In this document: one piece after another, positions 1 to 6,387 of the stretch
How positions within the stretch are numbered: position 1 is the stretch's first letter
Layout of the letters: each line of letters starts with the position of its first letter
Assembly: GCA_022709775.1 (NCBI GenBank)
Contig: JAKLIE010000059.1
Coordinates: 1 to 8,283 of the forward strand
DNA length: 8,283 nt
Source: Pseudomonadota bacterium
GTDB lineage: Bacteria; Pseudomonadota; Gammaproteobacteria; Burkholderiales; Casimicrobiaceae
Direction: 5' to 3'
Made by a program: the position numbers and the translations under genes
The notes under the pieces: model-generated
Databases searched by the model: none
What the model was told of the DNA's origin: nothing
What the model saw: the letters and a program-made list of their open reading frames with translations, nothing else

Positions 1-1
1 C

Positions 2-814
<813 letters not shown>

Positions 815-825
815 CGAGCCTTTGA

Positions 826-847
826 GCGTCCGGCTTGAGGCGGACGC
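826..847 (+). other. Hairpin downstream of rpoD stop
   Basis: A 7-bp inverted repeat, GCGTCCG (826-832) and CGGACGC (841-847), with an 8-nt loop begins 11 nt after the rpoD stop. It lies only 5 nt before the stronger hairpin at 853-879. It has no U-tract and is probably part of a tandem 3'-end structure that protects or terminates the rpoD transcript. Confidence 0.5.
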
Positions 848-852
848 ATGTG

Positions 853-885
853 AAACGCCCCGCTTCGCGCGGGGCGTTTGCATTT
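853..885 (+). terminator. Intrinsic terminator of rpoD
   Basis: A perfect 11-bp stem, AAACGCCCCGC (853-863) and GCGGGGCGTTT (869-879), with a 5-nt loop is followed by GCATTT. The A-rich left arm and T-rich right arm give the usual rho-independent form, although the T-tract is interrupted by GCA. It lies 38 nt after the rpoD stop, and the same-strand operon downstream has its own likely promoter, so this is the natural end of the rpoD transcript. The A/T symmetry means it could also work on the opposite strand. Confidence 0.8.
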
Positions 886-940
886 CCCGGCCGACGGGCT
901 CGCGCGGCGGATCGGCGTACGAGGGTGCGCCGCCCCCGGC

Positions 941-954
941 TTGACCCGCGTCAA
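941..954. promoter_or_regulatory. FNR/Anr-type binding site (TTGAC-N4-GTCAA)
   Basis: TTGACCCGCGTCAA is a perfect 5+5 inverted repeat with a 4-nt spacer. It has the spacing of the FNR/Anr/Dnr family box TTGAT-N4-ATCAA and differs only at the innermost base of each half site (C/G instead of T/A), a substitution these regulators tolerate. Its centre (947.5) is 28.5-33.5 nt upstream of the hexamer TATGCT at 976-981. This would put it close to -41.5 if transcription starts near 989, the class II activator position. FNR is the oxygen-sensing [4Fe-4S] activator of anaerobic genes and Dnr/NnrR sense nitric oxide; which of them would bind here is unknown. Confidence 0.55.
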
Positions 955-975
955 TGCCGGTGCGGGTTCGCCGCG

Positions 976-981
976 TATGCT
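976..981 (+). promoter_or_regulatory. Putative -10 element of the DUF47-pit operon
   Basis: TATGCT matches the sigma-70 -10 consensus at four of six positions. No -35 hexamer is found 16-18 nt upstream, which fits an activator-dependent promoter. The TTGACC at 941-946 is 29 nt away, too far to serve as the -35, but it forms half of the FNR-like box. Transcription would begin near 988-989, leaving a leader of about 136 nt before the first gene. No other convincing promoter was seen between 880 and 1124. Confidence 0.4.
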
Positions 982-1112
982 CGACCGCGCGCAGGTGACT
1001 GCCGCAGACGTCCGGCGTCGCGACCGATGACGGCGACGCCCCGACCCCCGTTTTCCCGGGCGGCAGCATCGCGCGTTGTCCGCACGCCGGATCCGGAATC
1101 GGCCGTCGCATC

Positions 1113-1118
1113 GAGGAG
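1113..1118 (+). promoter_or_regulatory. Ribosome binding site for the first DUF47 gene
   Basis: GAGGAG lies 6 nt before the GTG at 1125 and supports this non-ATG start over later in-frame codons such as the ATG at 1140. Confidence 0.7.
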
Positions 1119-1124
1119 CCCTTC

Positions 1125-1763
1125 GTGTTCAGCAGCCTGATGCCTCAGCGCAAGGAGTTCTACGAGCTGCTGGCGGCGCATGCCGACCGCGTCGTCGCCG
1201 GCGCGAACGCCGTGCTGCACCTGATGAACGGCCTGGGCAGCGGCACCGCGGACATCCCGGTGCTGATCGCGGAGGTCAACCTGAACGAGCAGGCCGGCGA
1301 CAGGATCAAGTACGAGCTCATCCAGCTGCTGCACCGTTCGTTCACCACGCCGATCAACCGCGACCAGATCCACACGCTGACGATCGGTCTCGACCTGGTG
1401 CTCAACGCGATCCAGGACGTCGCCAACGCCGTGGGCATGTACAACATCAGGGAATCGACGGCCGAGGCCCGCGAACTCGCGGCGCTCGGCGCCGACGCGT
1501 GCATGCGCCTCAGCCGTGCCGTGATCGCGCTGCCCGACAAGACGCACCGGAAGGAGACCGTCGACCTGTGCAGGGAGATCGACGCGATCGAGTCGCAGGC
1601 GGACCGCGTCCAGCGCAAGGCGATCGCGGCCCTCTTCGGCGGTGAGGCGAGCGTGTGGACGGCGATCAAGCTGCGCGAGTTCTACGCGCTCCAGGAAGAG
1701 GTCCTCGACCGCTGCGAGGACGCCGCCAAGACGATCGAAGAGATCCTGATCGAGAACACGTAG
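1125..1763 (+). CDS. DUF47 / PhoU-like phosphate transport accessory protein (first copy)
   Basis: This 212-residue protein belongs to the DUF47 (PhoU-like, Pit accessory) family, usually about 205-220 residues, so it is full length. It is all-helical with no signal peptide or membrane segment, and is expected to act in the cytoplasm on the neighbouring Pit permease. Recognisable features are the N-terminal [20 protein letters not shown], the family block [14 protein letters not shown] (72-85), [10 protein letters not shown] (99-108) and a C-terminal [16 protein letters not shown]. PhoU-like proteins contain two similar three-helix halves, each with a metal-binding acidic motif. Both are visible here: NEQAGD (54-59) and ESQAD (156-160). 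The GTG start at 1125 is chosen because GAGGAG (1113-1118) sits 6 nt upstream and the reading begins where the family begins. The pit gene follows after 52 nt. Regulation may run through the FNR-like site upstream. The exact effect of DUF47 proteins on Pit transport is inferred from conserved gene association. Confidence 0.93.
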   Translation: MFSSLMPQRKEFYELLAAHADRVVAGANAVLHLMNGLGSGTADIPVLIAEVNLNEQAGDRIKYELIQLLHRSFTTPINRDQIHTLTIGLDLVLNAIQDVANAVGMYNIRESTAEARELAALGADACMRLSRAVIALPDKTHRKETVDLCREIDAIESQADRVQRKAIAALFGGEASVWTAIKLREFYALQEEVLDRCEDAAKTIEEILIENT

Positions 1764-1815
1764 GCACCGCGCGGCGGCAGGCCGAGAGGGGGCGGCACCG
1801 ACGGGCCCGACGACC

Positions 1816-2829
1816 ATGGAACAGCTGACCATCAGCCTCTGGACGCTCGTGCTGCTCGTCGCCGTCGCGCTGGCGTTCGACTTCATGAACGGGTTCCACG
1901 ACGGCGCGAACTCGATCAGCACGATCGTCGCGACCGGCGCCCTGACGCCGAAGCAGGCGGTGGTCTTCGCGGCGGCCTTCAACTTCCTCGCGCTCTGGGT
2001 GTTCCAGCTCAAGGTCGCCGCGACGATCGGCAAGGGGACGGTCGACCCGCAGTTCGTCGACCACATCGTGATCTTCGGCGCGCTGATGGGCGCGCTCGCG
2101 TGGAACGTCGTCACCTGGTACTTCGGCATTCCGTCGTCGTCGTCGCATGCGCTGATAGGGGGCCTCGTGGGCGCGACGGTGGCCAAGGCCGGCGGCTTCG
2201 CGCCGATCGTGTGGAACGGCTTCGGCAAGATCCTCGCCTTCATCGTCATCTCGCCGCTGATCGGGTTCCTGATAGGCGGACTCCTGATGGTGGCGGTCGC
2301 GTGGATCTTCCGGAACCGGACGCCGCACCAGGCGGGCAGCTACTTCCGCTTCGGCCAGCTCTTCGCAGCGGCCGCCTACAGCCTCGGCCACGGCGGCAAC
2401 GACGCGCAGAAGACGATCGGCATCATCTGGCTGCTGCTGATCACCGCCGGCGTCTCGACGACGGACGTCGCCACGCTGCCGATGTGGGTCGTCTACGCGT
2501 GCTACGGCGCGATCGCGTGGGGCACGTATCTCGGCGGCTGGCGGATCGTGAAGACGATGGGCTCGAAGATCACGCGCCTGACGCCGGTCAGCGGCTCCTG
2601 CGCGTCGATGGGCGGGGCGATCAGCCTGGGGCTCGCCACCGCCGGCGGCATCCCGGTGTCGACCACGCACACGATCACCGGCTCGATCGTCGGCGTGGGA
2701 ACCGCGCAGGACGTGCGCGCGGTGCGGTGGGCCATCACGTTCAATCTCGTGGCCGCGTGGGTGCTGACGATTCCGGCCGCGGGGCTCGTCGCCGCGCTGT
2801 TCTGGTACCTCGGACGCAGCTTCCTCTGA
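1816..2829 (+). CDS. pit: PiT-family inorganic phosphate transporter
   Basis: This 337-residue integral inner-membrane permease is of the PiT family (low-affinity, metal-phosphate:H+ symport of inorganic phosphate). It has about ten hydrophobic stretches. The inverted-repeat architecture of the family is clear. The first half carries DFMNGFHDGANS (22-33, the GANS/GAND-type signature) and GIPSSSSHALIGGLVGA (104-120). The second half carries the matching GHGGNDAQKTIG (191-202) and GIPVSTTHTITGSIVGVG (278-295). The paired HDGAN/HGGND and PSSSSH/PVSTTH motifs are the substrate- and ion-binding elements known in this family. The length is that of short bacterial and archaeal Pit proteins that lack the large central loop of E. 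coli PitA. The ATG at 1816 follows the first DUF47 gene by 52 nt. There is no strong Shine-Dalgarno sequence close to it; the nearest purine-rich stretch (1784-1792) is too far away. Translation may therefore depend on context or coupling. A second DUF47 gene follows after 16 nt. Sulfate or other oxyanion transport, seen in some relatives, cannot be excluded. Confidence 0.95.
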   Translation: MEQLTISLWTLVLLVAVALAFDFMNGFHDGANSISTIVATGALTPKQAVVFAAAFNFLALWVFQLKVAATIGKGTVDPQFVDHIVIFGALMGALAWNVVTWYFGIPSSSSHALIGGLVGATVAKAGGFAPIVWNGFGKILAFIVISPLIGFLIGGLLMVAVAWIFRNRTPHQAGSYFRFGQLFAAAAYSLGHGGNDAQKTIGIIWLLLITAGVSTTDVATLPMWVVYACYGAIAWGTYLGGWRIVKTMGSKITRLTPVSGSCASMGGAISLGLATAGGIPVSTTHTITGSIVGVGTAQDVRAVRWAITFNLVAAWVLTIPAAGLVAALFWYLGRSFL

Positions 2830-2845
2830 GCGCGAGGCCCACGCC

Positions 2846-3496
2846 ATGCTCGACAAGGTGATGCCGAAGCGCGGGACGTTCTTCCAGCTCCTCGCTTCGC
2901 ACACGGACCGGCTGGTCGGCGGCGCGACCGCCACGATGCGGCTGCTGACGGCGCTGGGCGCCCCCGCCGTGCAGGACCCCGCGAAGCTGATCGACGAGGT
3001 GAACGTCAACGAGAACAGCGCCGACGACATCAAGGCGCAGTACATCCGGCTTCTGTACGAGTCGTTCACGACGCCGCTCAACCGCCAGCAGATGCACACG
3101 CTGATGAAGGACCTCGATCGCGTGCTCGACACGCTGCAGAGCGTCGCGAACGCGGTTCGCATGTACCACATCGGGAGCTCGACGTCCGAGGCGCGGGTGA
3201 TGGCGTCGCTCGGCGCCGACGCCTGCCAGCGCCTGCATCGCGCGGTGATCGTCCTCGCCGACCGCAGGCGCCAGGCGGAGGTCACGGCGATCTGCCACGA
3301 GATCGAGCAGCTCGAGGACCGCGGCGCGGCCACGATGCGCGAGGCGATCACGAAGCTCTTCGCCGTCGAGGGCGACGAGGCGGCCGCCTGGCACGCGATC
3401 AAGATGCGCCGCTTCTACACGGCACAGGAAGACGTCCTCTACAACTGCAAGCGGGCCGCGCACACGATCGAGGAGATCGTGCTCGAAAACCAGTAG
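2846..3496 (+). CDS. DUF47 / PhoU-like phosphate transport accessory protein (second copy)
   Basis: This 216-residue paralogue of the product at 1125-1763 aligns over its whole length with one single-residue gap, and by eye about 40-50% of residues are identical. The family block SFTTPLNRQQMHTL (73-86), VANAVRMYHI (100-109), SLGADACQRLHRAVI (121-135) and the C-terminal AAHTIEEIVLEN are kept. The first acidic motif is present (NENSAD, 55-60). In the second half the aspartate matching D160 of the other copy is alanine (A161, in LEDRGAA), so one PhoU-like acidic site appears lost. No membrane or signal segment is present. GAGG (2834-2837) lies 8 nt before the ATG, and the gene begins 16 nt after pit, so it is surely in the same operon. 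The likely job is to modulate Pit together with, or in place of, the first copy; this is inferred from the family and its position. Confidence 0.93.
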   Translation: MLDKVMPKRGTFFQLLASHTDRLVGGATATMRLLTALGAPAVQDPAKLIDEVNVNENSADDIKAQYIRLLYESFTTPLNRQQMHTLMKDLDRVLDTLQSVANAVRMYHIGSSTSEARVMASLGADACQRLHRAVIVLADRRRQAEVTAICHEIEQLEDRGAATMREAITKLFAVEGDEAAAWHAIKMRRFYTAQEDVLYNCKRAAHTIEEIVLENQ

Positions 3497-3503
3497 CGCT
3501 TCC

Positions 3504-3518
3504 CGGGGCGTCGCCCCG
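3504..3518 (+). terminator. Weak hairpin after the pit operon
   Basis: CGGGGC (3504-3509) and GCCCCG (3513-3518) form a 6-bp stem with a 3-nt loop, starting 8 nt after the stop of the second DUF47 gene. No T-tract follows, so intrinsic termination is doubtful. It could be a 3'-end stabilising structure or chance in a GC-rich stretch. No better terminator is visible between the operon and thrH. Confidence 0.3.
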
Positions 3519-3652
3519 CGAGGACGTTCGCGGGGGTTGCGGGCCCCGGAGGGTCGAAGGAGGTTCCGGCCCCGGCAGGCCCGGTCCGCATCTTCGCTCG
3601 GAGGTCGCTCCGGCTGGCGCGCGCGCACACGCCGCGCCGACGGCGTCCCGGT

Positions 3653-3661
3653 TGGTAGAAT
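3653..3661 (+). promoter_or_regulatory. Extended -10 promoter upstream of thrH
   Basis: TGG followed by TAGAAT (3656-3661) matches the extended -10 pattern TGn-TAtAAT with one mismatch in the hexamer. No TTGACA-like sequence lies 16-18 nt upstream, which is tolerable for extended -10 promoters. Transcription would start near 3668, leaving a leader of about 113 nt before the ATG of thrH. It is one of the few AT-richer spots in this intergenic region. Confidence 0.5.
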
Positions 3662-3669
3662 GCCGCCAC

Positions 3670-3691
3670 CTCGACCCGGCGCCGGGTCGAG
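3670..3691. repeat. Perfect 22-bp palindrome at the thrH promoter start site
   Basis: The left half CTCGACCCGGC (3670-3680) is followed directly by its exact reverse complement (3681-3691). It begins 8 nt after the -10 hexamer, that is, at about +3 of the predicted transcript. It could be an operator for a dimeric regulator overlapping the initially transcribed region, or an RNA hairpin (8-bp stem CTCGACCC/GGGTCGAG with a 6-nt loop) at the very 5' end of the mRNA. No second copy was noticed elsewhere in the window. Confidence 0.6.
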
Positions 3692-3780
3692 CCGACGGGT
3701 GATGCAGCCGACGCGCCGCTGCCGCCGGCCGCGGCGCCCCCCCGCCGCGTCCCGGCGAACCTCTTCCCGCGAGCACCTGC

Positions 3781-4389
3781 ATGCGCATCGTCTGTCTCGA
3801 CCTCGAAGGCGTCCTGGTCCCGGAGATCTGGATCGAATTCGCCCGGCGCACCGGCATTCCCGAGCTCCGGCGCACGACCCGCGACGAGCCCGACTACGAC
3901 AAGCTGATGAAGGCGCGGCTCGCGATCCTGAAGCAGCACGGGCTCGGCATCGCCGCGATCCAGGACGCGATCGGCGCCATGGGACCGATGCCGGGCGCGC
4001 GCGACTTCCTCGACGCATTGCGTAACGACTACCAGGTGATCATCCTGTCGGACACGTTCTACGAGTTCGCGCGCCCGCTCATGCGCCAGCTCGGAGCGCC
4101 GACGCTCTTCTGCCACTCGCTGGTGGTCGACGGCGACGGCATGATCGCGGATTACCGGCTGCGGATGCCGGACCAGAAGCGGGAAGCGGTGAAACGCCTG
4201 AAGGAGCTCAACTTCAGGATCGTCGCGGCGGGCGACAGCTACAACGACACCGCGATGCTCGGCGAGGCGCACGGCGGCATCCTGTTCCATCCGCCCGAGA
4301 ACGTGATCCGCGAATTCCCGCAGTTCCCCGTGACGCGGACCTACGGCGAACTGCGCCGCGAGATCGACCGCGCGTTCGCGGCGGCCTGA
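3781..4389 (+). CDS. thrH: Phosphoserine phosphatase / homoserine phosphotransferase ThrH
   Basis: ThrH is a HAD-superfamily enzyme that dephosphorylates phosphoserine (last step of serine synthesis) and can transfer the phosphate to homoserine, as characterised for the Pseudomonas aeruginosa protein. At 202 residues it has the usual family length (about 205). Motif I is CLDLEGVLVPEIW, with nucleophile D7 and acid/base E9 (ThrH and PSP use DxE rather than DxD). Motif II is VIILSDTFYEF with S90. Motif III is the lysine K133 in DQKREAV. Motif IV is GDSYNDTAML (151-160) with the Mg2+ ligands D152 and D156. The ending GILFHPPENVIREFPQFP (166-183) is specific to ThrH and separates it from SerB. 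It is cytoplasmic with no signal peptide. The ATG at 3781 matches the family N-terminus, although the Shine-Dalgarno sequence is poor (GCGAG about 6 nt upstream). A promoter and palindrome lie 90-130 nt upstream. The next gene starts 46 nt downstream, so cotranscription with the glycan cluster is possible, but the functions are not linked. Confidence 0.96.
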   Translation: MRIVCLDLEGVLVPEIWIEFARRTGIPELRRTTRDEPDYDKLMKARLAILKQHGLGIAAIQDAIGAMGPMPGARDFLDALRNDYQVIILSDTFYEFARPLMRQLGAPTLFCHSLVVDGDGMIADYRLRMPDQKREAVKRLKELNFRIVAAGDSYNDTAMLGEAHGGILFHPPENVIREFPQFPVTRTYGELRREIDRAFAAA

Positions 4390-4398
4390 GCGGCGGCA

Positions 4399-4424
4399 CG
4401 GAAGCACCGTCGGAGTCGCTTCCG
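4399..4424 (+). repeat. Inverted repeat between thrH and the oxidoreductase gene
   Basis: CGGAAGC (4399-4405) and GCTTCCG (4418-4424) form a 7-bp stem with a 12-nt loop. It lies between the thrH stop and the next start, and its right arm abuts the AAGGA ribosome binding site. It has no T-tract and is not a convincing terminator. It may mark an mRNA processing or stability element, or modestly influence access to the downstream ribosome site. Confidence 0.4.
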
Positions 4425-4429
4425 AAGGA
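4425..4429 (+). promoter_or_regulatory. Ribosome binding site for the Gfo/Idh gene
   Basis: AAGGA lies 6 nt before the GTG at 4436 and favours that start over the in-frame ATG at 4454. Confidence 0.6.
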
Positions 4430-4435
4430 CAGGCC

Positions 4436-5500
4436 GTGATTGCCCGGGACGTAATGCGGAACGAGGGCGCGGGCCGCCTGCGCGTCGGACTGCTCGGCGC
4501 CGGGCGCATCGCGCGCCGCTTCCACCTGCCGATCCTCGCCTCGATGCCCGGCGTCGCGCTCGCCGCGATCGCCGATCCGGTGGCCGAAGCGCGCGAAGCA
4601 TGCCGGGCGCTGGCGCCCGGCGCCGCCTGCCACGCAGACTTCGCCCAATTGCTCGACGCGCAGCCTCTCGATGCGATCGTGATCTGCCTGCCGCCGGCGC
4701 TGCACGCGCACGCGGCGGTGGCCGGGTTCGCGCGCGGGCTGCACGTCTACGTGGAGAAGCCGCTCGCGACCTCGGCGGACGAAGGACGCGCGATGCTGGA
4801 TGCGTGGCGGCGCGCCGGCACCGCCGGGATGGTCGGATTCAACCACCGGTTCCATCCGCTGGCGCTGGCGTTGAAGAGCGAGGTCGCGCGCGGCCGCGCG
4901 GGCGACGTGACGCTGGTGCGGACGAGCTTCTCCGGCGCGCGGCGCGCGCTTCCGGAGTGGAAGCGGCTCCGGGAAACCGGGGGAGGCGCGCTGCTCGACC
5001 TCGCGGGTCACCAGGTCGATCTCCTGCGGTTCCTGTTCGACGCCGAGATCGTCGACGTGAGCGCGCTCTCGATGTCCGCGCGAAGCGACGGCGACACGGC
5101 CGTCGCGGCGCTGCGGCTTTCGACGGGACCGCTCGTCTCGCTGTGCGCGTCGCTCGCCGCGACGGAGGAGGACCGGATCGAGGTCCATGGCACGCGGGGC
5201 CGGCTGGTGTTCGACCGCTACCGTTCGTCGCGCCTGCACCGGTCGCCCGGACACCGGGACTTCGGGACGGCGGCGCGTCTTCTGTCGGCGCTGGGGGTCG
5301 CCGGCGGGGTACCGCGCGCGCTTCGCGACGCGCTGTTTCCGCCGCGGGACACGACGTTCGCGCTCGCGCTGCGGGCGTTCGTCGCTGCGGCCCGCGGCGG
5401 CGGCCCGACGAAGCCCGACCTCGACGACGGGATGGCGAGCCTCGCGGTCGTGCTCGCGGCCGAGCGCTCGGCGCGCGAAGGCGTTCGGGTCGCGCCATGA
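4436..5500 (+). CDS. Gfo/Idh/MocA-family oxidoreductase
   Basis: This 354-residue NAD(P)-dependent dehydrogenase is of the glucose-fructose oxidoreductase/inositol dehydrogenase/MocA family. It would oxidise or reduce a hydroxyl of a sugar, cyclitol or nucleotide-sugar. The N-terminal Rossmann fold is plain: RVGLLGAGRIARRFHLPIL (15-33) with the GxGxxA dinucleotide loop at 21-26, then AAIADP (43-48) for the second strand. The family signature VEKPLAT (106-112) contains catalytic lysine K108. The C-terminal substrate domain has GFNHRFHPLAL (134-144) and GGGALLDLAGHQVDLLRFL (182-200), where H192 and D195 occupy the usual active-site positions. It is cytoplasmic with no signal peptide. The GTG at 4436 is preferred because of AAGGA upstream; a shorter start at the ATG at 4454 would remove six residues before the fold begins. 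The stop overlaps the start of the next gene (ATGA). Being locked to glycosyltransferase genes suggests a role in making or modifying a sugar for a surface glycan. The substrate is unknown. Confidence 0.9.
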   Translation: MIARDVMRNEGAGRLRVGLLGAGRIARRFHLPILASMPGVALAAIADPVAEAREACRALAPGAACHADFAQLLDAQPLDAIVICLPPALHAHAAVAGFARGLHVYVEKPLATSADEGRAMLDAWRRAGTAGMVGFNHRFHPLALALKSEVARGRAGDVTLVRTSFSGARRALPEWKRLRETGGGALLDLAGHQVDLLRFLFDAEIVDVSALSMSARSDGDTAVAALRLSTGPLVSLCASLAATEEDRIEVHGTRGRLVFDRYRSSRLHRSPGHRDFGTAARLLSALGVAGGVPRALRDALFPPRDTTFALALRAFVAAARGGGPTKPDLDDGMASLAVVLAAERSAREGVRVAP

Positions 5501-6387
5501 TCGACGTCTCGATCGTCGTGCCCGTGTTCAACGCCTCGCGGACCCTCGATGCCTGCCTCGACGGCCTCGAGCGGCAGGACCTGCCGAAGCACTCGCGCGA
5601 GATCATCGTCGTCGACAACAACTCGACCGACGCCACGGCGGCGGTCGCGCGTCGCCGCGCGTCGGTCCGGCTGCTCGCCGAGCCGCGGCAGAGCGCGTAC
5701 GCCGCCCGCAACCGCGGTCTCGCGCACGCGCAGGGACGATGGATCGTCTTCACGGACGGCGACTGCGTCCCCCGGCCGAACTGGCTGCGGCGATTGACCT
5801 CGCCGCTGGCGGATCCGACCGTGCAGGTGGTGATGGGCCGGGACCTGCCCGCGGGAAAGACGACCGCGGTGCGGCTCCTCGGCGAGTACGACCATCGAAA
5901 GGAGGTGTTCGTGCTCGGGAGCCGGGACCCCGCCGTCTACTACGGCCACACGAACAACATGGCGGCCCGCCGCGACGCGTTCGACGCCGTCGGGGCGTTC
6001 GACGAGGGGGCGCGCGGCTCGGACGTCATCTTCGTGCACCGGGTGCTCGCCCGCTGGGGCGTCGATGCGGTGCGCTACCAGCCAGACGCGGTGGTCGACC
6101 ACCTCGAGATCGACCGGGCGTCCGCCTACTTCCGCAAGGCCTTTCTCTACGGCAGGAGCGCGCGCCGCTACTCGACGATCGTGCCCGCGAGGCCGCTCTC
6201 GAACGGCGAGCGGCTGGGCATCTTCCGCGACACCGTCGCCGCGTCCGGTCTGTCGTGGCGCGAGTCCGCCTATCTGCTCGCGCTGCTGGTCGCGGGCGTG
6301 GCCTGCTACCACGGCGGATGGATCGCCGCAGCGCCGCGCGAGCCGCGGGGTGCGCGATCGGGACGCAAGGACGGAGCGGAGACGTGA
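5497..6387 (+). CDS. Family 2 glycosyltransferase
   Basis: This 296-residue GT-A fold glycosyltransferase of family GT2 transfers a sugar from a nucleotide-sugar to a growing glycan. It opens with the classic IDVSIVVPVFNASRTLDACLDGL (2-24), followed by EIIVVDNNSTDAT (35-47), where D40 sits in the nucleotide-binding loop, ARNRGLAHAQGRWIVFTDGD (70-89) with metal-binding DGD at 87-89, and the acceptor-side NNMAARRDAFDAVGAFDE (153-170) and GSDVIFVHRVL (174-184). A hydrophobic stretch near the C-terminus (about 258-279) may be a membrane-associated helix, followed by a short basic tail. The ATG at 5497 overlaps the previous stop in ATGA, and no close Shine-Dalgarno sequence is present, so translation is probably coupled to the oxidoreductase. 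The frame is open far upstream (to 4600) across the oxidoreductase gene, but that stretch has no glycosyltransferase sequence, so the start is placed where the fold begins. Donor and acceptor are unknown. Confidence 0.93.
   Translation: MIDVSIVVPVFNASRTLDACLDGLERQDLPKHSREIIVVDNNSTDATAAVARRRASVRLLAEPRQSAYAARNRGLAHAQGRWIVFTDGDCVPRPNWLRRLTSPLADPTVQVVMGRDLPAGKTTAVRLLGEYDHRKEVFVLGSRDPAVYYGHTNNMAARRDAFDAVGAFDEGARGSDVIFVHRVLARWGVDAVRYQPDAVVDHLEIDRASAYFRKAFLYGRSARRYSTIVPARPLSNGERLGIFRDTVAASGLSWRESAYLLALLVAGVACYHGGWIAAAPREPRGARSGRKDGAET

Larger units (their letters stand above)
815..1124. other. Intergenic region between rpoD and the DUF47-pit operon
   Basis: This 310-nt stretch has no supportable gene. 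It holds the two rpoD 3' hairpins (826-847 and 853-879), the FNR-like inverted repeat (941-954), the -10-like TATGCT (976-981), a leader with the short palindrome CCGGATCCGG (1087-1096), and the ribosome binding site at 1113-1118. Open frames through it on either strand show no recognisable protein family. No tRNA-like fold was seen. Confidence 0.7.
3497..3780. other. Intergenic region between pit operon and thrH
   Basis: This 284-nt stretch has no supportable gene. In order it holds the weak hairpin at 3504-3518, an isolated AAGGAGGT at 3557-3564 with no start codon at usable distance, a GC-alternating stretch around 3618-3630, the extended -10 at 3653-3661, the palindrome at 3670-3691, and a C-rich leader with a run of seven C (3737-3743) before the thrH start. 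An arginine-rich frame through it continues into thrH out of phase and has no family resemblance. Confidence 0.7.

Noticed and set aside
941..946. TTGACC as a -35 hexamer paired with TATGCT at 976.
   Set aside because: The 29-nt spacing is far beyond the 16-18 nt needed for sigma-70. It is better explained as half of the FNR-like inverted repeat.
951..2249. Open frame on the - strand (about 432 codons) covering the first DUF47 gene and part of pit.
   Set aside because: It is antisense to well-supported genes and shows no protein family. It also covers the promoter region of the operon.
1666..3402. Long open frame on the - strand (about 578 codons) across pit and the DUF47 genes.
   Set aside because: It runs antisense to three clear family members. 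Its translation is low-complexity and R/A/D-rich with no recognisable domain, as expected for frames opposite GC-rich coding DNA.
3557..3564. AAGGAGGT, a perfect Shine-Dalgarno sequence in the pit-thrH intergenic region.
   Set aside because: No ATG, GTG or TTG follows at 4-13 nt and no family-like frame begins nearby, so it is probably chance or a relic.
3537..4025. Arginine-rich + strand frame from the intergenic region into thrH.
   Set aside because: It overlaps thrH out of phase for 245 nt and its composition is typical of a shifted GC-rich frame.
4600..5496. N-terminal extension of the GT2 protein by about 299 codons.
   Set aside because: The frame is open, but it lies over the oxidoreductase gene and its translation is R/A-rich without any domain. 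The GT2 fold begins at the ATG at 5497.
5187..6383. N-terminal extension of the divergent GT2-like protein.
   Set aside because: This stretch is the out-of-phase reading of the oxidoreductase and first GT2 genes. Homology-like sequence begins only at the GTG at 6384.
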